From Fodinibacter sp963833495 (lineage in GTDB: Bacteria > Actinomycetota > Actinomycetes > Actinomycetales > Dermatophilaceae), in NCBI GenBank assembly GCA_963833495.1, contig CAWHYJ010000004.1, forward strand, positions 1 to 64,000: a stretch of DNA of 64,000 nucleotides, given 5' to 3'. Below are positions 7,892 to 15,727 of this stretch, one piece after another. Each line of letters opens with the position of its first letter. Position 1 is the first letter of the stretch. A program made the translations under genes and the position numbers. The notes beneath the pieces were generated by a model. The model did not search any database. It was given only the letters and a program-made list of their open reading frames with translations, and had not been told where the DNA came from.

Positions 7892-9943
7892 TCACCGGGT
7901 CCGGCTGCTGACCACCCGGACGTCCCACGGGCCCAGGGGCAGGCTCGCGCCCGGCCCGTAGGCATCGCCGGTGAGGAGGTCGGTGACTTCGGTGTCGGGC
8001 GTCGCGGTGGCCGGCGACCACCCCCAGTTGTGCACGACGTGCAGCCGGCCGGTGGCGGTGCTGCTGCTCGAGACGGTCACCGGGGCCTCCGTCGTCCAGC
8101 CGCTGACGGGGGACGGCACCAGCCAGCGGACGAGCGCCGCCGCGAGCTCCTGGTCGGGCACGGTGCCGACCACGGTGACCCGCCCGGCGCCGACCGGTCG
8201 GGTGGTGACGGCTGCCCAGCGGCCCAGGTGTGGGTGCGTGTAGGTGGCCAGGGCCTCGGCGCCGTCGAGCTCGAGGCCCTCGGCGAAGGTGGTGCCGGCG
8301 CCCGAGAGCCGGCCCGTCACGGCGACCGGCTCCGCCAGTGACGACGTCTCCTCGAACCAGGTGCCGGCCACCGCACCGAGGCGGGCCGGTGCGCGCTCGG
8401 CACGCACCCTGCCCTCGACGTCCGCGTAGCCGGTGCGCGGCCCCAGCACCAGGTGCCCTCCGTCGCGCGCATAGGCGGCGAGGCGGTCGAGGTCGTCGTC
8501 GGATGCCGTGAAGAGGGCGGGGACCACCAGGACCGGGAAGCGCTCGGGCACCACGTCGGGCAGCTGGTCGCGCCGCACCAGCCGCTGCTGGCGCTTGGCG
8601 TCGAAGACCCCGCGCGAGAACGCGCTCACGATGTGCCGGTACGAGTCCGGGTCGACCATCATCTGGCCGTCGCCGCCGGGCACCGGACCCTGGGTCGAGA
8701 GGGCGAACTTGCTGTCGGAGTCGTAGAGCACCGCGACGTCGGCATCCGGTGTCGCGTCGGCGAAGGCATCGCCGACCTGTCGCAGCTCGGCCCCGATCCG
8801 GGCGACCTCGCGGTACGCCCGGCCGGGAACGCCGCTGTGCGGCAGCACTCCACCCCAGTGGGCCTCCGCACCGTAGGGCAGCGTGTGCCAGTGCCAGTAC
8901 TCGACCATCCGGGCGCCGCGCGCCACGAGCAGCCACGCCAGCTGTCGCCACTGCCCGTCGTAGGGCGACTGGTTCGTCGCGGAGAAGCCGATCGACCCTG
9001 CGTTGGTCTCGGTAACCAGGAAAGGCGCCTGCTTCGAGGAGTACATGAGGTCGGCGAGGCCGGCCACCGCCCAGGGTCCGCGCACCACCCACCCCATCGG
9101 CCCCGTCGACCGGGGCGAGTCGCTCGGGTGGCGCAGGGAGTCGCCCATCTCGTAGTACGCGTTGCCGCTGGCGACGTCGAGCCGGGCACTGAGCTTCTCG
9201 TCGTCGACGCCGGGCTGCTCGTAGGAGATGCAGGTGGTGACGAAGCCGCGGCCGCCGGCGACCTCACGGACGAGGTCGGCCTGCCAGCCGATGAACTCGG
9301 TGACCAGCTCGGCCTGGAACCGGCGCCAGGCCAGGTCGTACTGCGGCTGGAAGTTGCCCTCCGGCTGCCAGAGGTCGTCCCACCGCGAGAGGCGGTGCGA
9401 CCAGTAGACGAGCCCCCACTCCTCGTTGAGCCGCTCGACCGTCCCGTAGCGCCGGCGCAGCCAGTCGGTGAACCGCTGGAACACGTCGTGGTTGTGCAGC
9501 AGCCGCAGGCCGGGCTCGTTGTCGACCTGGAACCCGATGACCGCCGGGTGGCTCCCGTGCCGCCCGATGACCTGGCGGATGACCCGCTCCGCGTGGAACC
9601 GGTAGGCCGCGTGGGTGAAGTCCATCTCCTGGCGGGCGCCCCAACCGACGCGGTGCCGGCTCGCCGTCTCCCCGGCGATCTCCGGGTAGAGCCGGGTCAG
9701 CCACATCGGCACGGCGTAGGTCGGGGTGCCGAGGACGACGCCGATGCCGCGACGGTGGGCACCGTCGAGCACGGGCGTCAGCCAGTCGAGGTCGAAGACG
9801 CCGTCCTCGGGCTCCCAGGTCGACCACACCGACTCCCCGACCCGGATGACGGTGAAGCCGGCCTCCGCCATCAGGTCGAGGTCGGCCTCGACGTCGTCGC
9901 GGTGGTACTCGGCGTAGTAGGCGGCACCGAACCGGACGGTCAC
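7892..9943 (-). CDS. GH42 glycoside hydrolase (beta-galactosidase / alpha-L-arabinopyranosidase type)
   Basis: 683 residues from a GTG at 9943. An N-terminal TIM barrel (FGAAYYAEYHRDDVEADLDLMAEAGFTVIR region) carries the acid/base Glu in QVDNEPG near residue 143 and the nucleophile Glu in VTETNAGS. A trimerisation domain follows (YDSDSKFALSTQGP; RDQLPDVVPERFPVLVVPALF), then a small beta domain. No signal peptide, so it acts on imported oligosaccharides. Transcribed after xylose isomerase with a 40-bp gap. In a xyloside locus the natural substrate may be a galactosyl or arabinopyranosyl branch rather than lactose. Confidence 0.93.
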   Translation of the reverse strand: MTVRFGAAYYAEYHRDDVEADLDLMAEAGFTVIRVGESVWSTWEPEDGVFDLDWLTPVLDGAHRRGIGVVLGTPTYAVPMWLTRLYPEIAGETASRHRVGWGARQEMDFTHAAYRFHAERVIRQVIGRHGSHPAVIGFQVDNEPGLRLLHNHDVFQRFTDWLRRRYGTVERLNEEWGLVYWSHRLSRWDDLWQPEGNFQPQYDLAWRRFQAELVTEFIGWQADLVREVAGGRGFVTTCISYEQPGVDDEKLSARLDVASGNAYYEMGDSLRHPSDSPRSTGPMGWVVRGPWAVAGLADLMYSSKQAPFLVTETNAGSIGFSATNQSPYDGQWRQLAWLLVARGARMVEYWHWHTLPYGAEAHWGGVLPHSGVPGRAYREVARIGAELRQVGDAFADATPDADVAVLYDSDSKFALSTQGPVPGGDGQMMVDPDSYRHIVSAFSRGVFDAKRQQRLVRRDQLPDVVPERFPVLVVPALFTASDDDLDRLAAYARDGGHLVLGPRTGYADVEGRVRAERAPARLGAVAGTWFEETSSLAEPVAVTGRLSGAGTTFAEGLELDGAEALATYTHPHLGRWAAVTTRPVGAGRVTVVGTVPDQELAAALVRWLVPSPVSGWTTEAPVTVSSSSTATGRLHVVHNWGWSPATATPDTEVTDLLTGDAYGPGASLPLGPWDVRVVSSRTR

Positions 9944-9983
9944 CGGAGGCTCGCGCCGGCGCGCGCGGCCACGGTCACCGCGC

Positions 9984-11162
9984 TCAGCCGATGAGGTGCT
10001 CGATGGCGAGCTGCTGCAGGCGCACGAAACCGTAGTCACGCTCGCCGGCCTTGTCGGGGTCGAAACCGTCGTCGGTGGCAAGGAAGTCGGCGACCGACTC
10101 CCCGGCATCCAGCGTGGGCGTGGCGAGGTCGAGCACGCCGGCGTACTCCATGGCGTCCTGCACCCGCGGGTCGGCCCGGAAGGCCGTGGCCTTGTCGGCG
10201 AGCAGGAGGTAGGTCTGCATGCAGGCCTTGGCCGACTCCCAGACACCCTCCATGTGCTCCGTGCGCGAGGGCTTGTAGTCGAAGTGCCGCGGGCCGGTGT
10301 AGCGCGGCCCGTCGGGGTAGCCGGGGAAGCCGTTCTCGATGAGGTCGACGGTGAAGAACGCCGAGATGAGGTCGCCGTGACCGAAGACGAGGTCCTGGTC
10401 GTACTTCAGACCGCGCTGGCCATTGAGGTCGATGTGGAACAGCTTGCCGCTCCACAGGGCCTGGCCCAGGGCGTGCGTGTAGTTGAGATTGGCCATCTGC
10501 TCGTGGCCGGTCTCGGGGTTCAGGCCGACGATGTCGCCGTGCTCGAGCTCGGCGATCAGGGCGAGGGCGTGCCCGGCGGTGGGCAGGAAGATGTCGCCAC
10601 GCGGCTCGTTCGGCTTGGGCTCCAGTGCGATCTTCAGGTCGTAGCCCTGCGACTTGATGTAGCCGGCGACGGTGTCGAGGCCCTCCTTGTAGCGCTCGAA
10701 GGCGGCGTAGACGTCCTTGGACCCGTCGTACTCGCTGCCCTCGCGCCCGCCCCACATGACAAACGTCGACGCACCGAGGTCGGCGGCCAGGTCGACCGCA
10801 CGCAGCACCTTGCGCAGGCCGAACCGGCGCACCGACCGGTCGTTGGAGGTGAGCCCGCCGTCCTTGAACACCGGGTGGCTGAAGGTGTTGGTGGTGACCA
10901 TCTCGATGACCACGCCCGCGCTGTCGGTGGCGCCGCGGAACCGCTTGACGATCCGGTCCTTGGTCGCCTCGTCGGCGTCGAACGGGAAGACGTCGTTGTC
11001 GTGGAAGGTCACGCCCCACGCGCCGATCTCGGCGAGCTTGTCGACGTACGCCCAGGGCTCCAGGGCCGGGCGGCTCGGGCCGCCGAACGGGTCGGTGCCG
11101 GTCCAGCCGACCGTCCAGAGGCCGAACGAGAACTTGTCCTGCGGCGTCGGTTCGCGGGTCAT
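9984..11162 (-). CDS. xylA: Xylose isomerase
   Basis: Converts D-xylose to D-xylulose in the cytoplasm with divalent metal. 392 residues, the length of the actinobacterial class I enzymes. Seen are TFHDNDVFPFDA (catalytic His region), FVMWGGREGSEYD, LEPKPNEPRGDIFLPT (metal-binding Glu with the following Lys), NPETGHEQMANLN and LFHIDLNGQ (metal ligands). The ATG at 11162 has AGGAG upstream; an extension to 11204 would run into the operator. First gene of a leftward unit xylA-GH42, possibly continuing to the dehydrogenase, and divergent from a ROK regulator. Confidence 0.97.
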   Translation of the reverse strand: MTREPTPQDKFSFGLWTVGWTGTDPFGGPSRPALEPWAYVDKLAEIGAWGVTFHDNDVFPFDADEATKDRIVKRFRGATDSAGVVIEMVTTNTFSHPVFKDGGLTSNDRSVRRFGLRKVLRAVDLAADLGASTFVMWGGREGSEYDGSKDVYAAFERYKEGLDTVAGYIKSQGYDLKIALEPKPNEPRGDIFLPTAGHALALIAELEHGDIVGLNPETGHEQMANLNYTHALGQALWSGKLFHIDLNGQRGLKYDQDLVFGHGDLISAFFTVDLIENGFPGYPDGPRYTGPRHFDYKPSRTEHMEGVWESAKACMQTYLLLADKATAFRADPRVQDAMEYAGVLDLATPTLDAGESVADFLATDDGFDPDKAGERDYGFVRLQQLAIEHLIG

Positions 11163-11186
11163 GGGAGCTCCTGGTGTCGTCGTATT

Positions 11187-11203
11187 TGTTGTTCGATGCA
11201 ACA
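11187..11203. promoter_or_regulatory. ROK-type operator TGTTG-N7-CAACA between xylA and its regulator
   Basis: A perfect inverted repeat with seven-base centre, lying 24 bp upstream of the xylA start and 30 bp upstream of the regulator start, so one bound dimer could control both. The same architecture recurs at 15692-15708 and, with one mismatch, at 18174-18190. Confidence 0.6.
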
Positions 11204-11221
11204 TATCACTGGCGGGTGGCC

Positions 11222-11227
11222 TATCGT
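11222..11227 (+). promoter_or_regulatory. -10 box TATCGT, six bases before the GTG start (leaderless)
   Basis: TATCGT fits TANNNT and is followed by six bases and the GTG at 11234, the spacing at which transcription would begin at the start codon. There is no ribosome-binding site, which fits leaderless translation. Confidence 0.5.
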
Positions 11228-11233
11228 CAAGTG

Positions 11234-12469
11234 GTGACCCCGATCGCCGGACCGCCCGCCCCCCGGGCCGCTCGCCGCGACGCCGTACCCGCGAACGGCG
11301 CCCGGCAGTCGTTCCTGCGCGAGAGCAACCTGAGCCTGGTGGCGCGGACGGTCTGCGCCTCGCCCGTGCCGGTGTCCCGTGCCCGCGTCGCCGCGACCAC
11401 CTCGATGACCCGGTCCACCGCCTCGCGGCTCGCCGACGATCTGGTCGCCGCCGGCATCCTCGACGAGCTGCAGCCCCCGGAGGTCACGGGTCCGGGCCGA
11501 CCGGCGACACCGCTGGTCGCCGGGGCCGGTCTCGCCGCGCTGGGTCTGCAGGTCAACGCCGGCGCGATCGCCGCCCGGGTGGTCGACCTGCGCGGCCGGA
11601 TCGTCGCGCAGGAGGTCGTCGCGGACGACTTCGTCGGCTCGGACCCCGTCGAGGTGCTGGCCCGCCTCTCGGCGCTGAGCCGCTCGGTGATCGATCGAAT
11701 ACCGCTGGGCACCAGGCTGGTCGGGGCCGGCGTCGCGTTGCCGGGCGTGGTGTCCGTCGAGTCTGGGCACCTGCTCCTGGCCCCCAACCTCGGCTGGTCC
11801 GACCTCCACCTGCACTCGGCCCTGGATCCCGCCGCGACGGGCGGCCTGGTGCCCCACATCGGCAACGAGGCAGACCTCGCTGCCCGCACGGTGGCCGAGT
11901 CCGCGCCGGGACGGCCGGGTGACCTCACCGACTTCGTCTACCTCTCGGGGGAGATCGGCATCGGTGGGTCCGTGGTCGTCGCCGGGGTCGGGATGCCGGG
12001 ACGGCACGGCTGGGCGGGCGAGATCGGGCACGTCAGCGTCGACCCGGAGGGGCCGGCCTGCCCGTGCGGGTCGACGGGGTGCCTGGAACGGTATGCCGGC
12101 AAGGACGCGATACTCAGCGCCGCCGGGCTCCCGGCATCCGCCGGTGCGACCGACCTCGCACGTGCGGTCCTTGCTGGTGACGGGCGAGCCCGGGCTGCGG
12201 TCAGCCGGGCTGCCTGGGCCTTGGGCGTGGCGCTGGCCGGCGTCATCAACGTCCTCGACATTCCCGCGGTGGTGCTCGGCGGCCACCTCGGCCAGGTTGC
12301 CGACCTGCTGCGCCCGGAGCTCGAGCGCCACCTGCGGTCGCGCACCCTGTCGGCGCGCTGGGTCACCCCGGACATCGTTGCGGCAGAAGTCGATCCGGCT
12401 CCCGGGGCCACCGGCGCAGCCTTGCTCGAGCTCTCGACCGTGCTGGCCCACCCGGCGCGCTGGCTGTAG
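11234..12469 (+). CDS. xylR: ROK-family transcriptional regulator, XylR-like
   Basis: About 411 residues. An N-terminal winged helix-turn-helix (SRARVAATTSMTRSTASRLADDLVAAGIL) is joined to a ROK sugar-kinase-like domain with GEIGIGGSVVVAGVGMPG and the zinc motif PCGSTGCLERY. The GTG at 11234 is chosen because it lies six bases after TATCGT; an upstream GTG at 11174 would overlap the operator. Such proteins repress xylose genes and release DNA when xylose binds. Divergent from xylA with a shared operator; convergent, 14 bases apart, with the epimerase-like gene. Confidence 0.88.
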   Translation: MTPIAGPPAPRAARRDAVPANGARQSFLRESNLSLVARTVCASPVPVSRARVAATTSMTRSTASRLADDLVAAGILDELQPPEVTGPGRPATPLVAGAGLAALGLQVNAGAIAARVVDLRGRIVAQEVVADDFVGSDPVEVLARLSALSRSVIDRIPLGTRLVGAGVALPGVVSVESGHLLLAPNLGWSDLHLHSALDPAATGGLVPHIGNEADLAARTVAESAPGRPGDLTDFVYLSGEIGIGGSVVVAGVGMPGRHGWAGEIGHVSVDPEGPACPCGSTGCLERYAGKDAILSAAGLPASAGATDLARAVLAGDGRARAAVSRAAWALGVALAGVINVLDIPAVVLGGHLGQVADLLRPELERHLRSRTLSARWVTPDIVAAEVDPAPGATGAALLELSTVLAHPARWL

Positions 12470-12483
12470 GCGGCCCCGCCACG

Positions 12484-13473
12484 CTACGGCGAGAAGCGTT
12501 CCGCGAGAACCGACATCAGGCCGTCGACGTGCGCGTCCACCTGCCTGCGGGCCGGGTCGGCATCGTGCCAGGCCACGATCTCGCGCGCACCTTCCTCGAA
12601 GCGGACAGGCGTCACCCGTCCGGGGTTGAGGCTGCGGATCTTGCGGTTGTCGAACACCGCGGAGTGCGCCTTGTCGCCGAGGAGCGCCGCGCCCCACTCG
12701 GCGTCGAGGGCGCCGAAGACGTCCGACGGGACGTGCACGATGTGCGGTGGCGCCCCCGCTGCCGCGCCGAGGGCGTGCGCGACCTGGTCCCAGGTGAGCA
12801 CGTCGTCGGAGGTGATGTGGAAGGCCTCGCCCAGTGTGCGGGGGTTGCCGAGCAGGGGGACGAAGTCGCGGGCGAAGTCGGTGTGGTGGGTGAGGGTCCA
12901 CAACGACGTGCCGTCGCCGTGCACGACCACGGGCTCCCCCCGCCGCATCCGGTCGACCGCTGTCCAGCCACCGTGGAGGGGGACATGGGTCTGGTCGTAG
13001 GTGTGCGAGGGGCGCACGATCGTCATCGGGTAGCCCTCCTCGCGGTAGAGCTCGGTGAGCAGGTCCTCGCAGGCGATCTTGTCGCGGGAGTACTGCCAGT
13101 GCGGGTTCCGCAGCGGGGTCGACTCCGTGATCGGCAGGCGCGAGGGTGGGGTCTGGTAGGCCGAGGCGGAGCTGATGAAGACGTACTGACCCACGCGTCC
13201 TCGGAAGAGGTCGGTGCGGGCGCGCACCTGCTCCGGGGTGAACGCGAGCCAGTCGACGACGGCGTCGAAGGCCTGGCCGCCCACGGCGTCCGCCAGCGAT
13301 GCCGCACCGTCGACGTCGGCGATGAGGCGGTGCACCTCGGGCGGCATCGTGCGCACCGACGTCGTGCCCCGGTTCACGACGGTGAGGTCGATGCCCTGCT
13401 CGACCGCGCGGCGGGAGCACGCGGAGCTGATGATGCCCGTGCCGCCGAGGAAGAGGACCCGTGGCGCGCTCAT
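12484..13473 (-). CDS. NAD-dependent epimerase/dehydratase family protein
   Basis: 329 residues, extended SDR fold. The N-terminal VLFLGGTGIISSACSRRAVEQG is the nucleotide-binding loop (GGTGxIS variant), and YQTPPSRLPITE with NPHWQYSRDK places the Tyr and Lys region. The ATG at 13473 overlaps the stop of the upstream Gfo/Idh gene by four bases, so the two are co-translated. Members act on nucleotide sugars or free sugar derivatives. Pairing with a Gfo/Idh oxidoreductase behind a ROK regulator suggests modification of an unusual sugar released by the glycosidases nearby; the substrate is unknown. Confidence 0.8.
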   Translation of the reverse strand: MSAPRVLFLGGTGIISSACSRRAVEQGIDLTVVNRGTTSVRTMPPEVHRLIADVDGAASLADAVGGQAFDAVVDWLAFTPEQVRARTDLFRGRVGQYVFISSASAYQTPPSRLPITESTPLRNPHWQYSRDKIACEDLLTELYREEGYPMTIVRPSHTYDQTHVPLHGGWTAVDRMRRGEPVVVHGDGTSLWTLTHHTDFARDFVPLLGNPRTLGEAFHITSDDVLTWDQVAHALGAAAGAPPHIVHVPSDVFGALDAEWGAALLGDKAHSAVFDNRKIRSLNPGRVTPVRFEEGAREIVAWHDADPARRQVDAHVDGLMSVLAERFSP

Positions 13474-14372
13474 GACGGGGTCCCTGCCATCGCGGCCCGA
13501 TCGAGCTGGTCCTGCGCCTGAGCCAGCAGCTCGACGACGCGCACCCCGAAGCGGAGGTCGAGCTCGTGCGGCATCCCGCCGGCGGAACACTCCACCAGCT
13601 CTTCCGCGGCCGTCGCGAGGAGGGCCCCGAAGGCGCCTTCGGGGCGCGGCGGCATCGTCGAGAAGCCGGCCTCGCCCCACAACGTGGCCTCGTACTGGCT
13701 GGCGGCGGGTGGCGCGAACTGCGACAGCGCGACGGTGCTCGTCGGGCCGGACTCGTGGTGAGCGGTCAGGTAGACCTCGTCGCCCCGGCCGGGCACCGCG
13801 GTCAGGGACTCGATGGGACCCAGGGTGGCGATGAGCGTGGAGAACGCGTGCGGCCCGGTGTCCCACAGCGCACCGGCGTCGTGGCGCCACGGCGAGGCGC
13901 CGAACGGGTTGTCCGGCTCCTGGAGTGCGCTGAACCACCGCACCCACCCGCCGTGCCAGCCCGGGGTGCCGCGGACCTCGTCGATCCAGGCGCGGGTCCC
14001 CTCGACGAACCGGTCGGTGAAGAAGACCACCGACGCGACGCCTGCCTCGGTGGCGGCGGTGAGCAGGGCCCGCGCTGCGCCGGGGTCGGCCGCCACCGGC
14101 TTGTCGAGGAGGAGGTGCTTCCCGGCGCGGGCTGCCTCCAGTGCCATCTCGGCCTGCACGGCGGGGGGCACCGCGAACGCCACGGCATCGACGTCGGCCA
14201 GCAACGCCGGGTAGTCGTCGTAGGCCGCGATGCCGAGGGACTCGGCGAGAGGCTGGGCCCGACCGGGCAGGCGTCCCCAGATGCCCACCAGCTCAACGCC
14301 TTCGGCTGCCACCAGCCCAGGGCCGTGCGCCATCTGTGCCCACGGGCCGGTCCCTACGAGTCCGAAGCGCAT
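13470..14372 (-). CDS. Gfo/Idh/MocA family oxidoreductase
   Basis: 300 residues. The N-terminal Rossmann motif is GLVGTGPWAQMAHGPGL, with VDAVAFAVPPAVQAEMALEAARAGKHLLLDKPVA containing the EKP-type catalytic Lys (here DKP). The C-terminal half is the alpha/beta substrate domain (HDAGALWDTGPHAFSTLIATLGP). Slightly shorter than the usual 330-390. Enzymes of this family oxidise or reduce sugars and inositols with NAD(P). It sits between the ROK regulator, 38 bp upstream, and the epimerase-like gene and is probably transcribed with both. Confidence 0.87.
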   Translation of the reverse strand: MRFGLVGTGPWAQMAHGPGLVAAEGVELVGIWGRLPGRAQPLAESLGIAAYDDYPALLADVDAVAFAVPPAVQAEMALEAARAGKHLLLDKPVAADPGAARALLTAATEAGVASVVFFTDRFVEGTRAWIDEVRGTPGWHGGWVRWFSALQEPDNPFGASPWRHDAGALWDTGPHAFSTLIATLGPIESLTAVPGRGDEVYLTAHHESGPTSTVALSQFAPPAASQYEATLWGEAGFSTMPPRPEGAFGALLATAAEELVECSAGGMPHELDLRFGVRVVELLAQAQDQLDRAAMAGTPS

Positions 14373-14410
14373 GCGTCCATCCCTTCGTGGTGGGCCGTTC
14401 CAGGGGGTCG

Positions 14411-15631
14411 TCAGGGCGCGATGCTGGCGGGGTCGGCCAGCAGCCCCGTGAAGGCCAGCTCGGCCGCGCCGACGAGCGGTGCGTCGAGCCCGAACCTCGA
14501 GGCGACGATCTCGAGCTGGTCGCTGGGAGCGACGAGGGGCAGCTGGGCCAGCTCTGCGCTGATCTGCGCCGCGCGCGCCTGCCAGACCAGGGCGAGGGAG
14601 TCGCCGAAGACCACCATCTCCGGGTTGAAGACATTGATGACGGCCCGCAGCCCGACCGCCACCCAGCGGGCGATCTCATCGAGCGCCCGGCAGGCCTGCT
14701 CCTCGCCGCCCGCGGCGGACCCGATGACCTCCTGCACGGCTTCCGGCCCCCCGCCCGGCAGCCGGCCGGCCAGGGTGAGGAGCCGGTTCTCGCTGATCTT
14801 GGTCTCCCAGCACCCCGTGCTGCCGCACCGGCAGGGCGGCCCGTCGAGGGCCACCGACAGGTGGCCGATCTCTCCGGCGAAGCCCCGTGCGCCGGTCAAC
14901 GGCTGACCCCCGACGATGAAGCCACCGCCCAGGCCCACGCTCCCGGCCAGGAAGGCGATGTCGTCGCGACCCACGGCCACCCCCCGCAGGTGCTCGGCCC
15001 GCGCGCCGAGGTTGGCGTCGTTGTCGCACACGACCGGCATGCCGAGCCGGGCGGACAGGGCCTCGGAGAACGGCTCGTCGACCCAACCGAGGTTGGGGGC
15101 GAAGGAGACCGCTCCGTCGCGCAGGGCGACCGCCCCCGGAACCGCCACACCGATTCCCACACAACGTCTTTCGCGCTCCTCGCGCAGCGTGTCCTGGATC
15201 ATCTGCGCCAGCGACTCCACCACCGGCGGCATGTCGTGCTCGCCCCGGTGGTGCGGCCGCTCGCGGCGGGACAACACCTCGCCGCCAAGGCCGATGCTGG
15301 CCACCGTGTTGCGGTCGACACCGAGGTTGACGGCGATGACGGTGACGTCCTCGCGGGGTTGCACGACGTAGCTGGGTCGACCGTTGCCGCGGGTGCTGAC
15401 CGTGCCGGACTCGCTCACGAGGCCGAGGTCGACCAGGGATGCCGTCAGGTCACCGATGGTGCTCCGGTTCAGGCCGAGGTCCTTGGTGAGCGTGGCGCGC
15501 GACGTCGGCCCCCTGAGGTGGACCCGGGTCAGCAGGCGCCCCATGTTGTTGCGCTTGAGCTCCTCGGGGCGCAGCGTGCCGCGGGGCGGCACCTCGCTCC
15601 GAGTGCGTCTAAGTGCGCTGCTCGTGGTCAC
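14411..15631 (-). CDS. Second ROK-family transcriptional regulator
   Basis: About 406 residues from a GTG at 15631 with GGAGAG upstream. The N-terminal winged helix (GPTSRATLTKDLGLNRSTIGDLTASLVDLGLV) precedes a ROK domain with GSVGLGGGFIVGGQPLTGARGFAGEIGH and zinc ligands in PCRCGSTGCWE. It lies downstream of the GH31 gene, carries its own palindrome in the 96-bp gap and leads a unit with the Gfo/Idh and epimerase genes. Likely repressor of the alpha-xyloside transporter/hydrolase operons. Confidence 0.88.
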   Translation of the reverse strand: MTTSSALRRTRSEVPPRGTLRPEELKRNNMGRLLTRVHLRGPTSRATLTKDLGLNRSTIGDLTASLVDLGLVSESGTVSTRGNGRPSYVVQPREDVTVIAVNLGVDRNTVASIGLGGEVLSRRERPHHRGEHDMPPVVESLAQMIQDTLREERERRCVGIGVAVPGAVALRDGAVSFAPNLGWVDEPFSEALSARLGMPVVCDNDANLGARAEHLRGVAVGRDDIAFLAGSVGLGGGFIVGGQPLTGARGFAGEIGHLSVALDGPPCRCGSTGCWETKISENRLLTLAGRLPGGGPEAVQEVIGSAAGGEEQACRALDEIARWVAVGLRAVINVFNPEMVVFGDSLALVWQARAAQISAELAQLPLVAPSDQLEIVASRFGLDAPLVGAAELAFTGLLADPASIAP

Positions 15632-15691
15632 GTCGTCGTCTCTCCACACGGCCGGTCCGAGCCAGGTGCGCCCGTTTGCGTGCCGAGTGTA

Positions 15692-15708
15692 TGTTGCGGC
15701 CCACAACT
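15692..15708. promoter_or_regulatory. ROK-type operator TGTTG-N7-CAACT upstream of the second ROK gene
   Basis: Inverted repeat with the same seven-base spacing as the xylA operator and one deviating end base, 61 bp before the regulator start. Probably autoregulatory. Confidence 0.5.
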
Positions 15709-15727
15709 TTGGGAACCGCGGTGCAGG